Assembly: GCF_020734105.1 (NCBI RefSeq)
Contig: NZ_JAJAFR010000002.1
Coordinates: 124,001-188,000 of the forward strand
DNA from: Alkalihalobacillus deserti
GTDB lineage: Bacteria; Bacillota; Bacilli; Bacillales; Bacillaceae_D
Direction of reading: 5' to 3'
DNA length: 64,000 bases
Within the stretch, counting starts at the first letter, position 1. Each line of letters starts with the position of its first letter. A program made the position numbers and the translations under genes. Positions 27,851-34,912 of the stretch are shown in pieces. The notes beneath the pieces were generated by a model. The model worked only from the letters and a program-made list of their open reading frames with translations, did not search any database and was not told where the DNA came from.

Positions 27851-28690
27851 ATGACAATGCAATTTTCTATAGCACATCTTACTGCACTTGGTTGTTCACC
27901 GCCAGAATTAACTTATATTGCAGCACGTACCGGGTATGATTTTATTAGTTTGCGTCCTATTTATATGGGATTGCCAGGTGAACCTAATTATGCCCTAGCT
28001 GAAAATAAGGAAATGATGCGACAAACAAAGGTTGCTCTTACTGATACAGGCATCAAGGTTTTAGATATCGAATTGGCACGTATCTACGATGGTCTTGATC
28101 CGAAAAAGTACCTCCCTGCTTTTGAAGTTGCAGCTGAGCTTGGCGCCAGGCATGTACTTAGTAGTATCTGGACGGATGATCGTAACTTTGCAATTGAACG
28201 ATTCGCAGAGCTATGTGATTTAGCAAAACCATTTGGATTAACAATAGATTTAGAGTTTGTACCGATTGCTAGTGTTAACAATCTAAACGGTGCGCTTGAT
28301 GTCTTAAATAAGGCAAAAAGAGAAAACGCTGGTCTCATGATTGATGCACACCATTTTCATCGTTCAAAAGACAAGATAGAAGACTTGGATGCAGTACCTC
28401 GTGAATGGTTCCATTACTTTCATCTCTGTGATGCCCCTGCTGAAATCCCAACCTCAAAGGATGAAATGGTTCGTATCCTGAGGGAAGAACGCTTGTATGT
28501 GGGAGAGGGCGGTATCGATATTGCAAGCATGGTTAATCGACTACCAGAGATGCCTTACGCGCTGGAACTTCCTAATATTAAGCGTGCGCAAGAATTGGGT
28601 TACGAAGAATTTGCAAGGCGCTGCTTAGAAACGGCCAAAGATTATTTTGCAGCTCATCTTCGAAATAAGAACGGTAAACAAGTAATCTAA
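27851..28690 (+). CDS. Sugar phosphate isomerase/epimerase-like TIM-barrel protein
   Basis: A 279-residue xylose-isomerase-like TIM barrel. Candidate metal ligands are Glu in IDLEFVPIAS, Asp and His residues in LMIDAHHFHRSK, His in YFHLCDA and Glu in ALELPN. The ATG at 27851 follows GGAGG with nine bases; the 47 extra upstream codons of the open frame contain the terminator hairpin and are not coding. Relatives include inosose dehydratase (IolE) and 3-dehydroshikimate dehydratases (AsbF/QuiC class) as well as sugar epimerases. A dehydratase or isomerase role in the island is likely. Confidence 0.85.
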   Translation: MTMQFSIAHLTALGCSPPELTYIAARTGYDFISLRPIYMGLPGEPNYALAENKEMMRQTKVALTDTGIKVLDIELARIYDGLDPKKYLPAFEVAAELGARHVLSSIWTDDRNFAIERFAELCDLAKPFGLTIDLEFVPIASVNNLNGALDVLNKAKRENAGLMIDAHHFHRSKDKIEDLDAVPREWFHYFHLCDAPAEIPTSKDEMVRILREERLYVGEGGIDIASMVNRLPEMPYALELPNIKRAQELGYEEFARRCLETAKDYFAAHLRNKNGKQVI

Positions 28691-28730
28691 TGAAAAACAG
28701 CTTATGTATCTATTAACATAGTTCATTAAA

Positions 28731-28763
28731 TGCACTCCTGTTCATTCAGGAGTGTATTTTTTT
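28731..28763 (+). terminator. Terminator of the aldehyde dehydrogenase operon
   Basis: GCACTCCTG-TTCATT-CAGGAGTG followed by TATTTTTTT, 40 bases after the TIM-barrel stop. Confidence 0.88.
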
Positions 28764-28801
28764 AGATAAAGAAATAAAATAAAATATATTCTTTTTAGAG
28801 G

Positions 28802-28830
28802 TTGATAATTTCAAGCGTTTGTATTATACT
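28802..28830 (+). promoter_or_regulatory. Sigma-A-type promoter for the dehydroquinate dehydratase gene
   Basis: TTGATA at 28802-28807 and TATACT at 28825-28830 with 17-base spacing give a good vegetative promoter and a leader of about 180 bases. No riboswitch was recognised in the leader. Confidence 0.65.
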
Positions 28831-29019
28831 TTAGTACATAAAAGCTTAAAAGCGTGAAAGTGAAAAAGTAAAAGACTGCAAATACTAATTCAATCTAGGA
28901 AGTCCATTATTTAAGGTTGCTAAATAGTATATAGTTCATTTATTATAAGAAGAACTATTTTAAAATGATATAGAAAGAAGTTGATTGTAAGAATATTTCA
29001 TAACAAGGGGGAGTTAGGC

Positions 29020-29802
29020 ATGAATGGAAGGGTTGCTCAACGAAAAAGCGTAAAAGTGAGAGGGATAGAACTAGGAGATGGAAATGCGCAGATCTGTATA
29101 CCCTTAGTTGGTAAAAATAAAATGGAAATCATATCGGAGTTAGAAGATGCTAAAGTAAAAAAGCCTGATCTTGTTGAATGGCGCGCTGATTTTTTCGAAA
29201 ATTTAAATGATACTGTAAAAGTAGTTGAAATGCTTTCCATGATACGTAATCACATGGAGGATGTTCCAATTCTCTTTACGATTCGCTCGACAAAAGAAGG
29301 GGGAAACCCCATTCTATTAACAGAGTCAGAAAAAATCAAGTTAATAGCAGATGTTTGTGCAACTAATCATGTCGATATAATTGATTATGAACTAATTAAT
29401 GAGAAAGATGATATTATTTATTTAAGAATGTTAACAAACAAACATAACGTCAAACTTGTTTTATCCTACCATAATTTTGAATATACACCTGAGCTTTCTT
29501 TCCTTCTAGACAAATGTGTTGCAGCTGAGTCATATGGGGCAGATTTGGTTAAAATCTCTGTTATGTCGTTAAAGTTAGATGATGTTTTACTTTTATTACA
29601 GGCAACACAGGATGCGGGAAAATTGGTCGATATTCCTTTAGTAACGATCTCGATGGGGAAATATGGTGCGATTACTAGAATGTTTGGTTTCGTTTTTGGG
29701 TCTACTATTACGTTTGGTATGGGGCAAAATAGTTCAGCTCCAGGGCAAATACCTGTAGAAGAATTAAGATCAGTTATTGAGATCATTAAAAAGTCATCGT
29801 AA
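29020..29802 (+). CDS. aroD: 3-dehydroquinate dehydratase, type I
   Basis: A 260-residue class I DHQ dehydratase. Motifs in order: CIPLVGKN, the substrate-binding LVEWRADFF, FTIRS, IDYEL, the catalytic His in VLSYHNF, the Schiff-base Lys in ADLVKISVM, and the closing STITFGMG with APGQIPVEEL. ATG 29020 follows AAGGGGGAG; the longer TTG start has no ribosome site. It converts 3-dehydroquinate to 3-dehydroshikimate. In this position, with its own promoter between two catabolic operons, it may act in quinate- or shikimate-type catabolism or simply supply the shikimate pathway. Confidence 0.92.
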   Translation: MNGRVAQRKSVKVRGIELGDGNAQICIPLVGKNKMEIISELEDAKVKKPDLVEWRADFFENLNDTVKVVEMLSMIRNHMEDVPILFTIRSTKEGGNPILLTESEKIKLIADVCATNHVDIIDYELINEKDDIIYLRMLTNKHNVKLVLSYHNFEYTPELSFLLDKCVAAESYGADLVKISVMSLKLDDVLLLLQATQDAGKLVDIPLVTISMGKYGAITRMFGFVFGSTITFGMGQNSSAPGQIPVEELRSVIEIIKKSS

Positions 29803-29836
29803 TCTTACATTAAAATACAATTAAATGCATTTTCTG

Positions 29837-29872
29837 AAGTTGTCTCAAGTACTGGGGACAACTTTTTTTATT
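29837..29872 (+). terminator. Terminator after aroD
   Basis: AGTTGTCTC ... GGGACAACTTTTTTT: an eight- to nine-base stem and a run of seven T about 35 bases after the stop. Confidence 0.88.
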
Positions 29873-29900
29873 CTAAATAATCTCTTAAGGTATATAATGA

Positions 29901-29966
29901 TTGACTGTCAACGTTTTGTTTAATATAATAGTAATTAATATAATTGGACTACCCAATAGTCCAATT
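29901..29966 (+). promoter_or_regulatory. Strong promoter and palindromic operator of the FadR-like regulator
   Basis: TTGACT at 29901-29906 and a perfect TATAAT at 29924-29929, 17 bases apart, form a near-consensus promoter. Just downstream, over the expected start site, lies AATTGGACTA at 29942-29951 with its exact complement at 29957-29966. The inner TGGAC/GTCCA half-sites resemble the TGGTNNNACCA operators of GntR/FadR proteins, so self-repression is likely. Confidence 0.78.
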
Positions 29967-29988
29967 AACTTTTTAGGAGTGGCTAATT

Positions 29989-30708
29989 ATGACCCATTCA
30001 CATTTTTCAACGGTACGAAGTGAGAGGCTTTTTGAGAAAATTATCCAGCAGCTTTTGCAATTAATTAATGATGGAAAGTTACAACCCGGAGACAGACTTC
30101 CTGCTGAACGCAAATTAGCTGAAAGTTTAGGTTGTAGCCGAACATCGTTAAGAGAAGCATGTAGAGTTTTAGAATCTGAAGGAATTATTATATCAAAAGC
30201 AGGTGGTGGACGATTTATTCAGCGCGTCGATCAAACTTTGACACTAAAGTATCAGTTCAATACAGTCGATATGTTAGAAAAAACAGCCATTATTTATTTC
30301 TTAGAGGCCAGAGAAGCGCTTGAGCCAAAGATTGCAGAATTAGCTAGTAGAAGGGCAACATCTGAAAATATACGTAAGCTTGAAAATGTAATGGCAAAGA
30401 TGGAGGAAAAATTAAAGCACCCAGATGAGCATGTTGAAGCAGATAGCAGTTTTCACTTAGCTTTGGCAGAGGCGACGCAAAATTTTATTTTTGTGTCAAT
30501 GATGGAATCCAATTTAAATATGATTCGTCAAGTTCGAAAGCAGACGCTACATTCAGAATCTCGGTATCTTAAGTCGTTAAGTGAGCATAGAGCCATTTTA
30601 GAGGCAGTGAAAGAAAAAAACGCTGAAAAAGCAGTTGAAGCTACTCTTGATCATTTAAAACATATCCGTGACCATGTTTTAGGAAATAGTGAACATAAAT
30701 CTAATTAA
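29989..30708 (+). CDS. GntR-family (FadR subfamily) transcriptional regulator
   Basis: A 239-residue regulator: a GntR winged helix at residues 15-75 (LQPGDRLPAERKLAESLGCS, TSLREACRVLESEGII) and a helical FCD ligand-binding domain with the metal-site residues in HLALAEATQN and, later, EHRAILEAV. TAGGAGTGG precedes the ATG. It heads the CoA-transferase and lyase genes with only 21 bases to the next start, so the three form one autoregulated operon. FCD domains usually bind small carboxylates. Confidence 0.92.
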   Translation: MTHSHFSTVRSERLFEKIIQQLLQLINDGKLQPGDRLPAERKLAESLGCSRTSLREACRVLESEGIIISKAGGGRFIQRVDQTLTLKYQFNTVDMLEKTAIIYFLEAREALEPKIAELASRRATSENIRKLENVMAKMEEKLKHPDEHVEADSSFHLALAEATQNFIFVSMMESNLNMIRQVRKQTLHSESRYLKSLSEHRAILEAVKEKNAEKAVEATLDHLKHIRDHVLGNSEHKSN

Positions 30709-30729
30709 TGAAAAGGAAGTGTAGAAAAA

Positions 30730-31935
30730 ATGTCAAAAATGAATTTTGGACCATTAACTGGCGTTAATATTTTGGATATATCTACGATGATTGCTGCGCC
30801 ATTCGGTGCGACATTACTCGCTGATTTAGGAGCTGAAGTAACGAAGGTTGAGCTACCAGGAAAAGGAGATACCCTTCGTACTGTTGGACCTTGGAAAGGT
30901 ACGGAGCCGTTAAGATGGCCTGGATTAGCTCGTAATAAAAAATCAGTTACATTGGATATCCGTTCAGAAGAAGGAAAAGAAATTTTCTTGAAGTTAATAG
31001 CAAAAGTTGATGTACTAATTGAGAATTTCCGTCCTGGAACTTTAGAAAAATGGGGTCTAGGTTATGAAGAATTAAAAAAGGTTAATCCTAAATTAATTAT
31101 GACAAGAGTTTCTGGTTATGGTCAAACTGGTCCTTACAAGGAAAAAGCAGGATTTGGAACTCCAGGTACAGCTTTTAGTGGTCATACTGCTATTCAAGGT
31201 TATCCAGATCGACCACCAGTTAGTCCTTCTTATTCGTTACTTGATTACATTACAGGCATTTATGTGGCGTTTGCGACGGTGAGTGCTCTCTACGGTCAAG
31301 AGGTAAATGATGATGATGAGGGCCAAGTAGTGGAGATGGGATTATATGAATCGATTTTCCGTATGTTGGAATTTCTAATAGCTGAGTATGATCAAAACGG
31401 AAAAGTGAGAGAAAGAAGTCCGGGACTTGCAGGACATTCAAGTCCAGCTGGAACATATGAGACAAAGGATGGAAAGTATGTTGTATTAGTGTGTAGCACA
31501 GATTCAACGTTCGACCGTCTGGCTAAAGCGATGGAGCGCGAAGATATGTTGGAGGATTCTCGTTATTATACAAACTCAGAGCGCTTAAAGAACGATGCGG
31601 ACGTACAAGAAATTGTTTCAAATTGGATCAGACAATTAACACAGCAAGAATTAACAGATAAGTTAGATTCATTTGGTGTGCCAGTTAGTCCAATTTTAAC
31701 GATTGAAGACATCTTTAAAGATCCGCAATATAAAGCAAGAGAGAACATCGTTGAAGTTGAACATCCACGCTTAGGTACGATTAAGGTTCCAGGAGTTGTT
31801 CCTAAATTTTCAAAAACACCAGGTGGCATAAGACATCGTGCTCCAGAACTTGGAGAGCATAATGAAGAGGTGTTAACGGGTCTAGGATTAACTGCGGAAG
31901 ATTTAGTAAACTTAAAAGAAAAGGGGATTATCTAA
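30730..31935 (+). CDS. Class III (CaiB/BaiF-type) CoA-transferase
   Basis: A 401-residue enzyme. The N-terminus LTGVNILDISTMIAAPFGAT and LLADLGAEVTKVELP are typical, as are LDIRSEEGKE, ENFRPGTLEKWGLGYEEL and VSGYGQTGPY; the catalytic Asp is expected in the SLLDYITGI segment, about residue 175. It moves CoA from a donor such as succinyl-CoA to a free carboxylic acid. Its stop overlaps the start of the lyase gene by one base, so substrate activation and cleavage are coupled. The acid is unknown. Confidence 0.93.
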   Translation: MSKMNFGPLTGVNILDISTMIAAPFGATLLADLGAEVTKVELPGKGDTLRTVGPWKGTEPLRWPGLARNKKSVTLDIRSEEGKEIFLKLIAKVDVLIENFRPGTLEKWGLGYEELKKVNPKLIMTRVSGYGQTGPYKEKAGFGTPGTAFSGHTAIQGYPDRPPVSPSYSLLDYITGIYVAFATVSALYGQEVNDDDEGQVVEMGLYESIFRMLEFLIAEYDQNGKVRERSPGLAGHSSPAGTYETKDGKYVVLVCSTDSTFDRLAKAMEREDMLEDSRYYTNSERLKNDADVQEIVSNWIRQLTQQELTDKLDSFGVPVSPILTIEDIFKDPQYKARENIVEVEHPRLGTIKVPGVVPKFSKTPGGIRHRAPELGEHNEEVLTGLGLTAEDLVNLKEKGII

Positions 31936-32891
31936 TGAGTGAATTTAAACAGCTTTCGATACCTTCAAAAGTAGAAATTTGTGAAGTGGCTCCTCGTGAC
32001 GGGTTTCAAGCGGAGACGGAATGGATTCCGACTGAAACAAAGCTTAGTATTATAAGAGAATTGGCTAATACAGGCGTTAAGTCAATGGAAATTACTTCTT
32101 TTGTTCACCCTAAAGCCATTCCTCAGTTAAAAGACGCAGAGGAAGTAGTGAGAAAGTCTCAGGATCTTACGGGTATCAAATTTAGAGCTTTAGTACCAAA
32201 TGTAAAAGGAGCCGAGCGAGCTATTGATGCAGGGATTATAAAATTAAAGCTAATGCTTTCAGCTACCGATGCGCATAGTCTTTCAAATGCGAATAGCACT
32301 TCTGAAGAGGCACAAAATAAATTGGAGCCGATCATTGAGGTAGCAGCAAAAAGAGGAGTGAAAGTCGGTGGTTCTATATCGGTTGCTTTTGGTTGTCCAT
32401 ATGAAGGAGACGTTCCTTTAAGCCGCCTTGCAGCTATATTAGATCGATATACTAAAATGGGCATCGATGAAGTTTCATTAGCAGATACAACAGGGATGGC
32501 TAATCCTGTGCAAGTATATAATCTGTTAGGGCAACTAAAAGATCAATTCCCAGCTATGACATTTTCTATGCACCTTCATAATACCCGTGGAATGGCATTA
32601 GCTAACGCAGTTGCCGCTCTTCAACAAGGGGTTATTCACTTTGATAGTTCGGTTGCTGGGTTAGGTGGATGCCCTTATGCACCAGGAGCATCAGGTAATA
32701 TTGCTACAGAGGATCTTGTTCACTCATTCCATGAGATGGGAATTGAAACAGGGATTAATTTAAATTCGATGATCAATGTAGCTAAAGGCGTAAAAGAAAA
32801 GATGGGGCACGATGGTGGTAGTTACATGCTTCAAGCCGGTCCTTCTTCAGAGTTGCATATAAAACCTGCCTCTCAGGAAAAATTGGGGTAA
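31935..32891 (+). CDS. HMG-CoA-lyase-like enzyme (DRE-TIM family)
   Basis: A 318-residue TIM barrel. EVAPRDGFQAE supplies the catalytic Arg-Asp pair, then EITSFVHPKAIPQL, the metal-binding histidines in FSMHLHNTRG and the lyase signature VAGLGGCPYAPGASGN (catalytic Cys). These enzymes cleave 3-hydroxy-3-methylglutaryl-CoA to acetyl-CoA and acetoacetate, and some relatives cleave other 3-hydroxyacyl-CoAs. Paired with a class III CoA-transferase rather than leucine-degradation genes, it more likely acts on a CoA ester made by that transferase. Confidence 0.9.
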   Translation: MSEFKQLSIPSKVEICEVAPRDGFQAETEWIPTETKLSIIRELANTGVKSMEITSFVHPKAIPQLKDAEEVVRKSQDLTGIKFRALVPNVKGAERAIDAGIIKLKLMLSATDAHSLSNANSTSEEAQNKLEPIIEVAAKRGVKVGGSISVAFGCPYEGDVPLSRLAAILDRYTKMGIDEVSLADTTGMANPVQVYNLLGQLKDQFPAMTFSMHLHNTRGMALANAVAALQQGVIHFDSSVAGLGGCPYAPGASGNIATEDLVHSFHEMGIETGINLNSMINVAKGVKEKMGHDGGSYMLQAGPSSELHIKPASQEKLG

Positions 32892-32935
32892 TTGTTTTAA
32901 TTTTTGTGGAGCAACACAAGAAATAACATACCAAT

Positions 32936-32970
32936 TAAAAGCCCAAATAGCATGGTGATTTGGGCTTTTA
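32936..32970 (+). terminator. Terminator of the CoA-transferase/lyase operon
   Basis: AAAAGCCCAAAT ... ATTTGGGCTTTT is a strong stem with flanking A and T tracts, 45 bases after the lyase stop. Confidence 0.9.
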
Positions 32971-32984
32971 AAATCCTTGTTATA

Positions 32985-33302
32985 TCAATGATTATATAGT
33001 TTTAACATATGAAATCGCAATGCAAATAACACAATAAATCCTATCGTGACAATAGCTGTTGTTAACGTGTGAATTGGTATGTTAAAAGGAATGCTTTTTG
33101 CTATGTTAATTATATAAACTTCAAAAGGTAATTGTAATTTCATGTTAAAATACATATAAATATTGTGAATAAGTGCACTTAAACTACGATAAATATTTTG
33201 CGTTAGAGGATATTTTGTTAAAGATTTTTTGAAATAGTGAACCTGCTGTCTACTTGTATCACGAAAGTAGCCAATTTCACGAAATAACGGATTGTATGTC
33301 CG
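32985..33302 (-). pseudogene. Unidentified gene remnant, open frame without start codon
   Basis: On the minus strand 105 codons are open, ending in TGA at 32985-32987, but the upstream end meets TAG at 33303 and no ATG, GTG or TTG lies near it. The translation begins TYNPLFREIGYFRDTSRQQ, continues with KKSLTKYPLTQNIYRSLSAL and ends in a hydrophobic segment (TTAIVTIGFIVLFALRF) before HMLKLYNH. So long a frame is unlikely by chance in such AT-rich DNA. It looks like the C-terminus of a membrane protein whose front was lost. The break coincides with a short repeat at 33281-33306. I do not recognise the family. Confidence 0.5.
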
Positions 33303-33306
33303 CTAA
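33281..33306. repeat. Short palindromic repeat, copy 5
   Basis: AAATAACGGATTG ... TGTCCGCTAAT belongs to the family clustered at 9142-9326. It marks the upstream edge of the gene remnant on the minus strand. Confidence 0.65.
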
Positions 33307-33318
33307 TCATCACATCAA

Positions 33319-33355
33319 ACGCTTGGATTAGAATAATAATCCAAGCGCTTTTGTG
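33319..33355. terminator. Orphan terminator-like hairpin
   Basis: CGCTTGGATT ... AATCCAAGCG is a ten-base stem followed by CTTTTG on the plus strand. No intact gene ends here, so it probably belonged to a lost gene. The surrounding 33356-33555 contains nothing else I can identify. Confidence 0.55.
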
Positions 33356-33555
33356 TACTAATTGTTTTGTTATTTCACTTGTTATTTCTGTGATTTATAC
33401 TGTTCTTTTACTTTTTCTCCACATTATCGGAACTACTTAGATAAAAATCTAAGATGCTTTTTTCTATGGATTGGTTTGAATAAAAGTTGTTGTTGATTTT
33501 CAAAGTTAGAGTAAATGGAAAAGGTGAAAAATGACACCCTGTTTAGTACAATAAA

Positions 33556-34257
33556 TCACTTTGAAACTGCTTCTAAAGCAACTTCCATCATATCACTAAA
33601 TGTTGTTTGTCGTTCTTCTGAAGTCGTTTCTTCCCCTGTTAAAATATGATCACTTACTGTGAGAACCGATAAAGCACTTCTGCCGAATTTAGCTGCGATC
33701 GTGTAAAGAGCCGCAGTTTCCATTTCAACAGCTAAAATGCCATACTTTGCCCATTTTTCAAGCTCCCCATTGTCGTTATAGAACATATCAGCAGTAAATA
33801 CATTCCCTACTTTCAAATTCAAGCCTTTTTCAACTCCAACATCATAGGCTTTTTTGAGTAAATCAAAGTTCGCTGTTGGAGCGTAGTCGACTCCGCCGAA
33901 AGTGAGACGATTCATTTGCGAATCGGTTGATGCGCTCATCGCTAAAATAACGTCTCTTACTTTTACATCCTTTTGAATAGCCCCGCATGTACCAACACGA
34001 ATTAAATTTTGGACATTGTATTCTTGCATGAGTTCATTAATATAAATCGAAATAGAAGGTACTCCCATGCCTGTCCCTTGAACTGAAATTCTTTGGTCTT
34101 TATAAGTACCAGTAAACCCTAACATTCCTCTTACTTCATTGTAGCAAACGGCATCTTCTAAAAACGTTTCTGCAATATATTTTGCCCGTAAAGGGTCTCC
34201 AGGAAGAAGTATCGTTTCTGCAACTTCACCTTGTTTTGCACCAATATGTACGCTCAT
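33556..34257 (-). CDS. deoD: Purine-nucleoside phosphorylase, DeoD-type
   Basis: A 233-residue hexameric-class nucleoside phosphorylase. [15 protein letters not shown] is the phosphate-binding N-terminal motif, [13 protein letters not shown] the family signature, [16 protein letters not shown] and ASTDSQMNR follow, and [11 protein letters not shown] and VSDHI hold the base- and ribose-binding Glu and Asp. It splits purine nucleosides to base and ribose-1-phosphate for salvage. AGGAGG precedes the ATG. Monocistronic by layout. Confidence 0.96.
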   Translation of the reverse strand: MSVHIGAKQGEVAETILLPGDPLRAKYIAETFLEDAVCYNEVRGMLGFTGTYKDQRISVQGTGMGVPSISIYINELMQEYNVQNLIRVGTCGAIQKDVKVRDVILAMSASTDSQMNRLTFGGVDYAPTANFDLLKKAYDVGVEKGLNLKVGNVFTADMFYNDNGELEKWAKYGILAVEMETAALYTIAAKFGRSALSVLTVSDHILTGEETTSEERQTTFSDMMEVALEAVSK

Positions 34258-34454
34258 TAAAGGGCCCTCCTAAAAAATCTTAATTGAAATGATTTTATAT
34301 CAGTCATTACTATAACATAATCGCTTTACTTCTCAAATTTGAGGAGATGAGAGTGTACCAGTTTAATCCCGATTATTATTGAGATGTATCTTGGATAGTT
34401 AATTAGGTCTTACTCTCGTTTATAATAAAGGAGAAATATGAAATAGAAGTCATA

Positions 34455-34478
34455 AAGCGCCCGATACAGGCGCTTAAT
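34455..34478 (-). terminator. Terminator of the YjcZ-like gene
   Basis: On the minus strand AAGCGCCTG-TAT-CGGGCGCTT follows the small gene's stop by a few bases. The U-tract is short. Confidence 0.6.
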
Positions 34479-34482
34479 AACC

Positions 34483-34623
34483 TTACCTAAACCAGCTTGC
34501 GCCGAGGATAATGAGCAGGATGACAAGCACTACAATTAGTGCAAAGCCAAAGCCTGAACCGTGCCTAGGTGCAGGGGGGCAACAGTACCCGTAACTACTG
34601 TACCAAGGACCGTAGTAACCCAT
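34483..34623 (-). CDS. YjcZ-family sporulation-associated small membrane protein
   Basis: A 46-residue protein, MGYYGPWYSSYGYCCPPAPR then a single hydrophobic helix (FGFALIVVLVILLIILGASWF). The Gly/Tyr/Cys-rich head and single C-terminal helix are the pattern of the YjcZ/YczN family seen widely in Bacillus and linked to sporulation. The start is set by AAGGTGGTG six bases before the ATG at 34623; the frame stays open for 17 further codons without support. Confidence 0.85.
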   Translation of the reverse strand: MGYYGPWYSSYGYCCPPAPRHGSGFGFALIVVLVILLIILGASWFR

Positions 34624-34912
34624 ATCTACACCACCTTTCAATAGGGAGGTTAATTTACAGTATGCATAGGCCATTGCTTCTGAACTAGGTAAGAGTGGAA
34701 TTTTAAGGACATGTTTAGAGTTATAGGAAGTTCACTCTTATCCGTATTTAAAGAGAAAATGTTGAATGAGAGAGATTTTTGCTCATTTCGTTCTTCATTT
34801 TCTATAAAATCATTTAAAATAGTAGTGAACTCATATTTTTGTTTCGAATATAAATTGACTATTTAAAAACAGAATCTATGAAACAAGTTTAAAAAGAATT
34901 GAGGATTAAAAG

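Noticed and set aside
27851..28690. Firm assignment of the TIM-barrel protein as 3-dehydroshikimate dehydratase
   Set aside because: Superfamily membership and nearby aroD are suggestive, but sequence resemblance to AsbF or QuiC was not evident and no protocatechuate genes are present.
28831..29019. Riboswitch in the aroD leader
   Set aside because: The leader is about 180 bases but no conserved riboswitch core, T-box motif or leader terminator could be seen.
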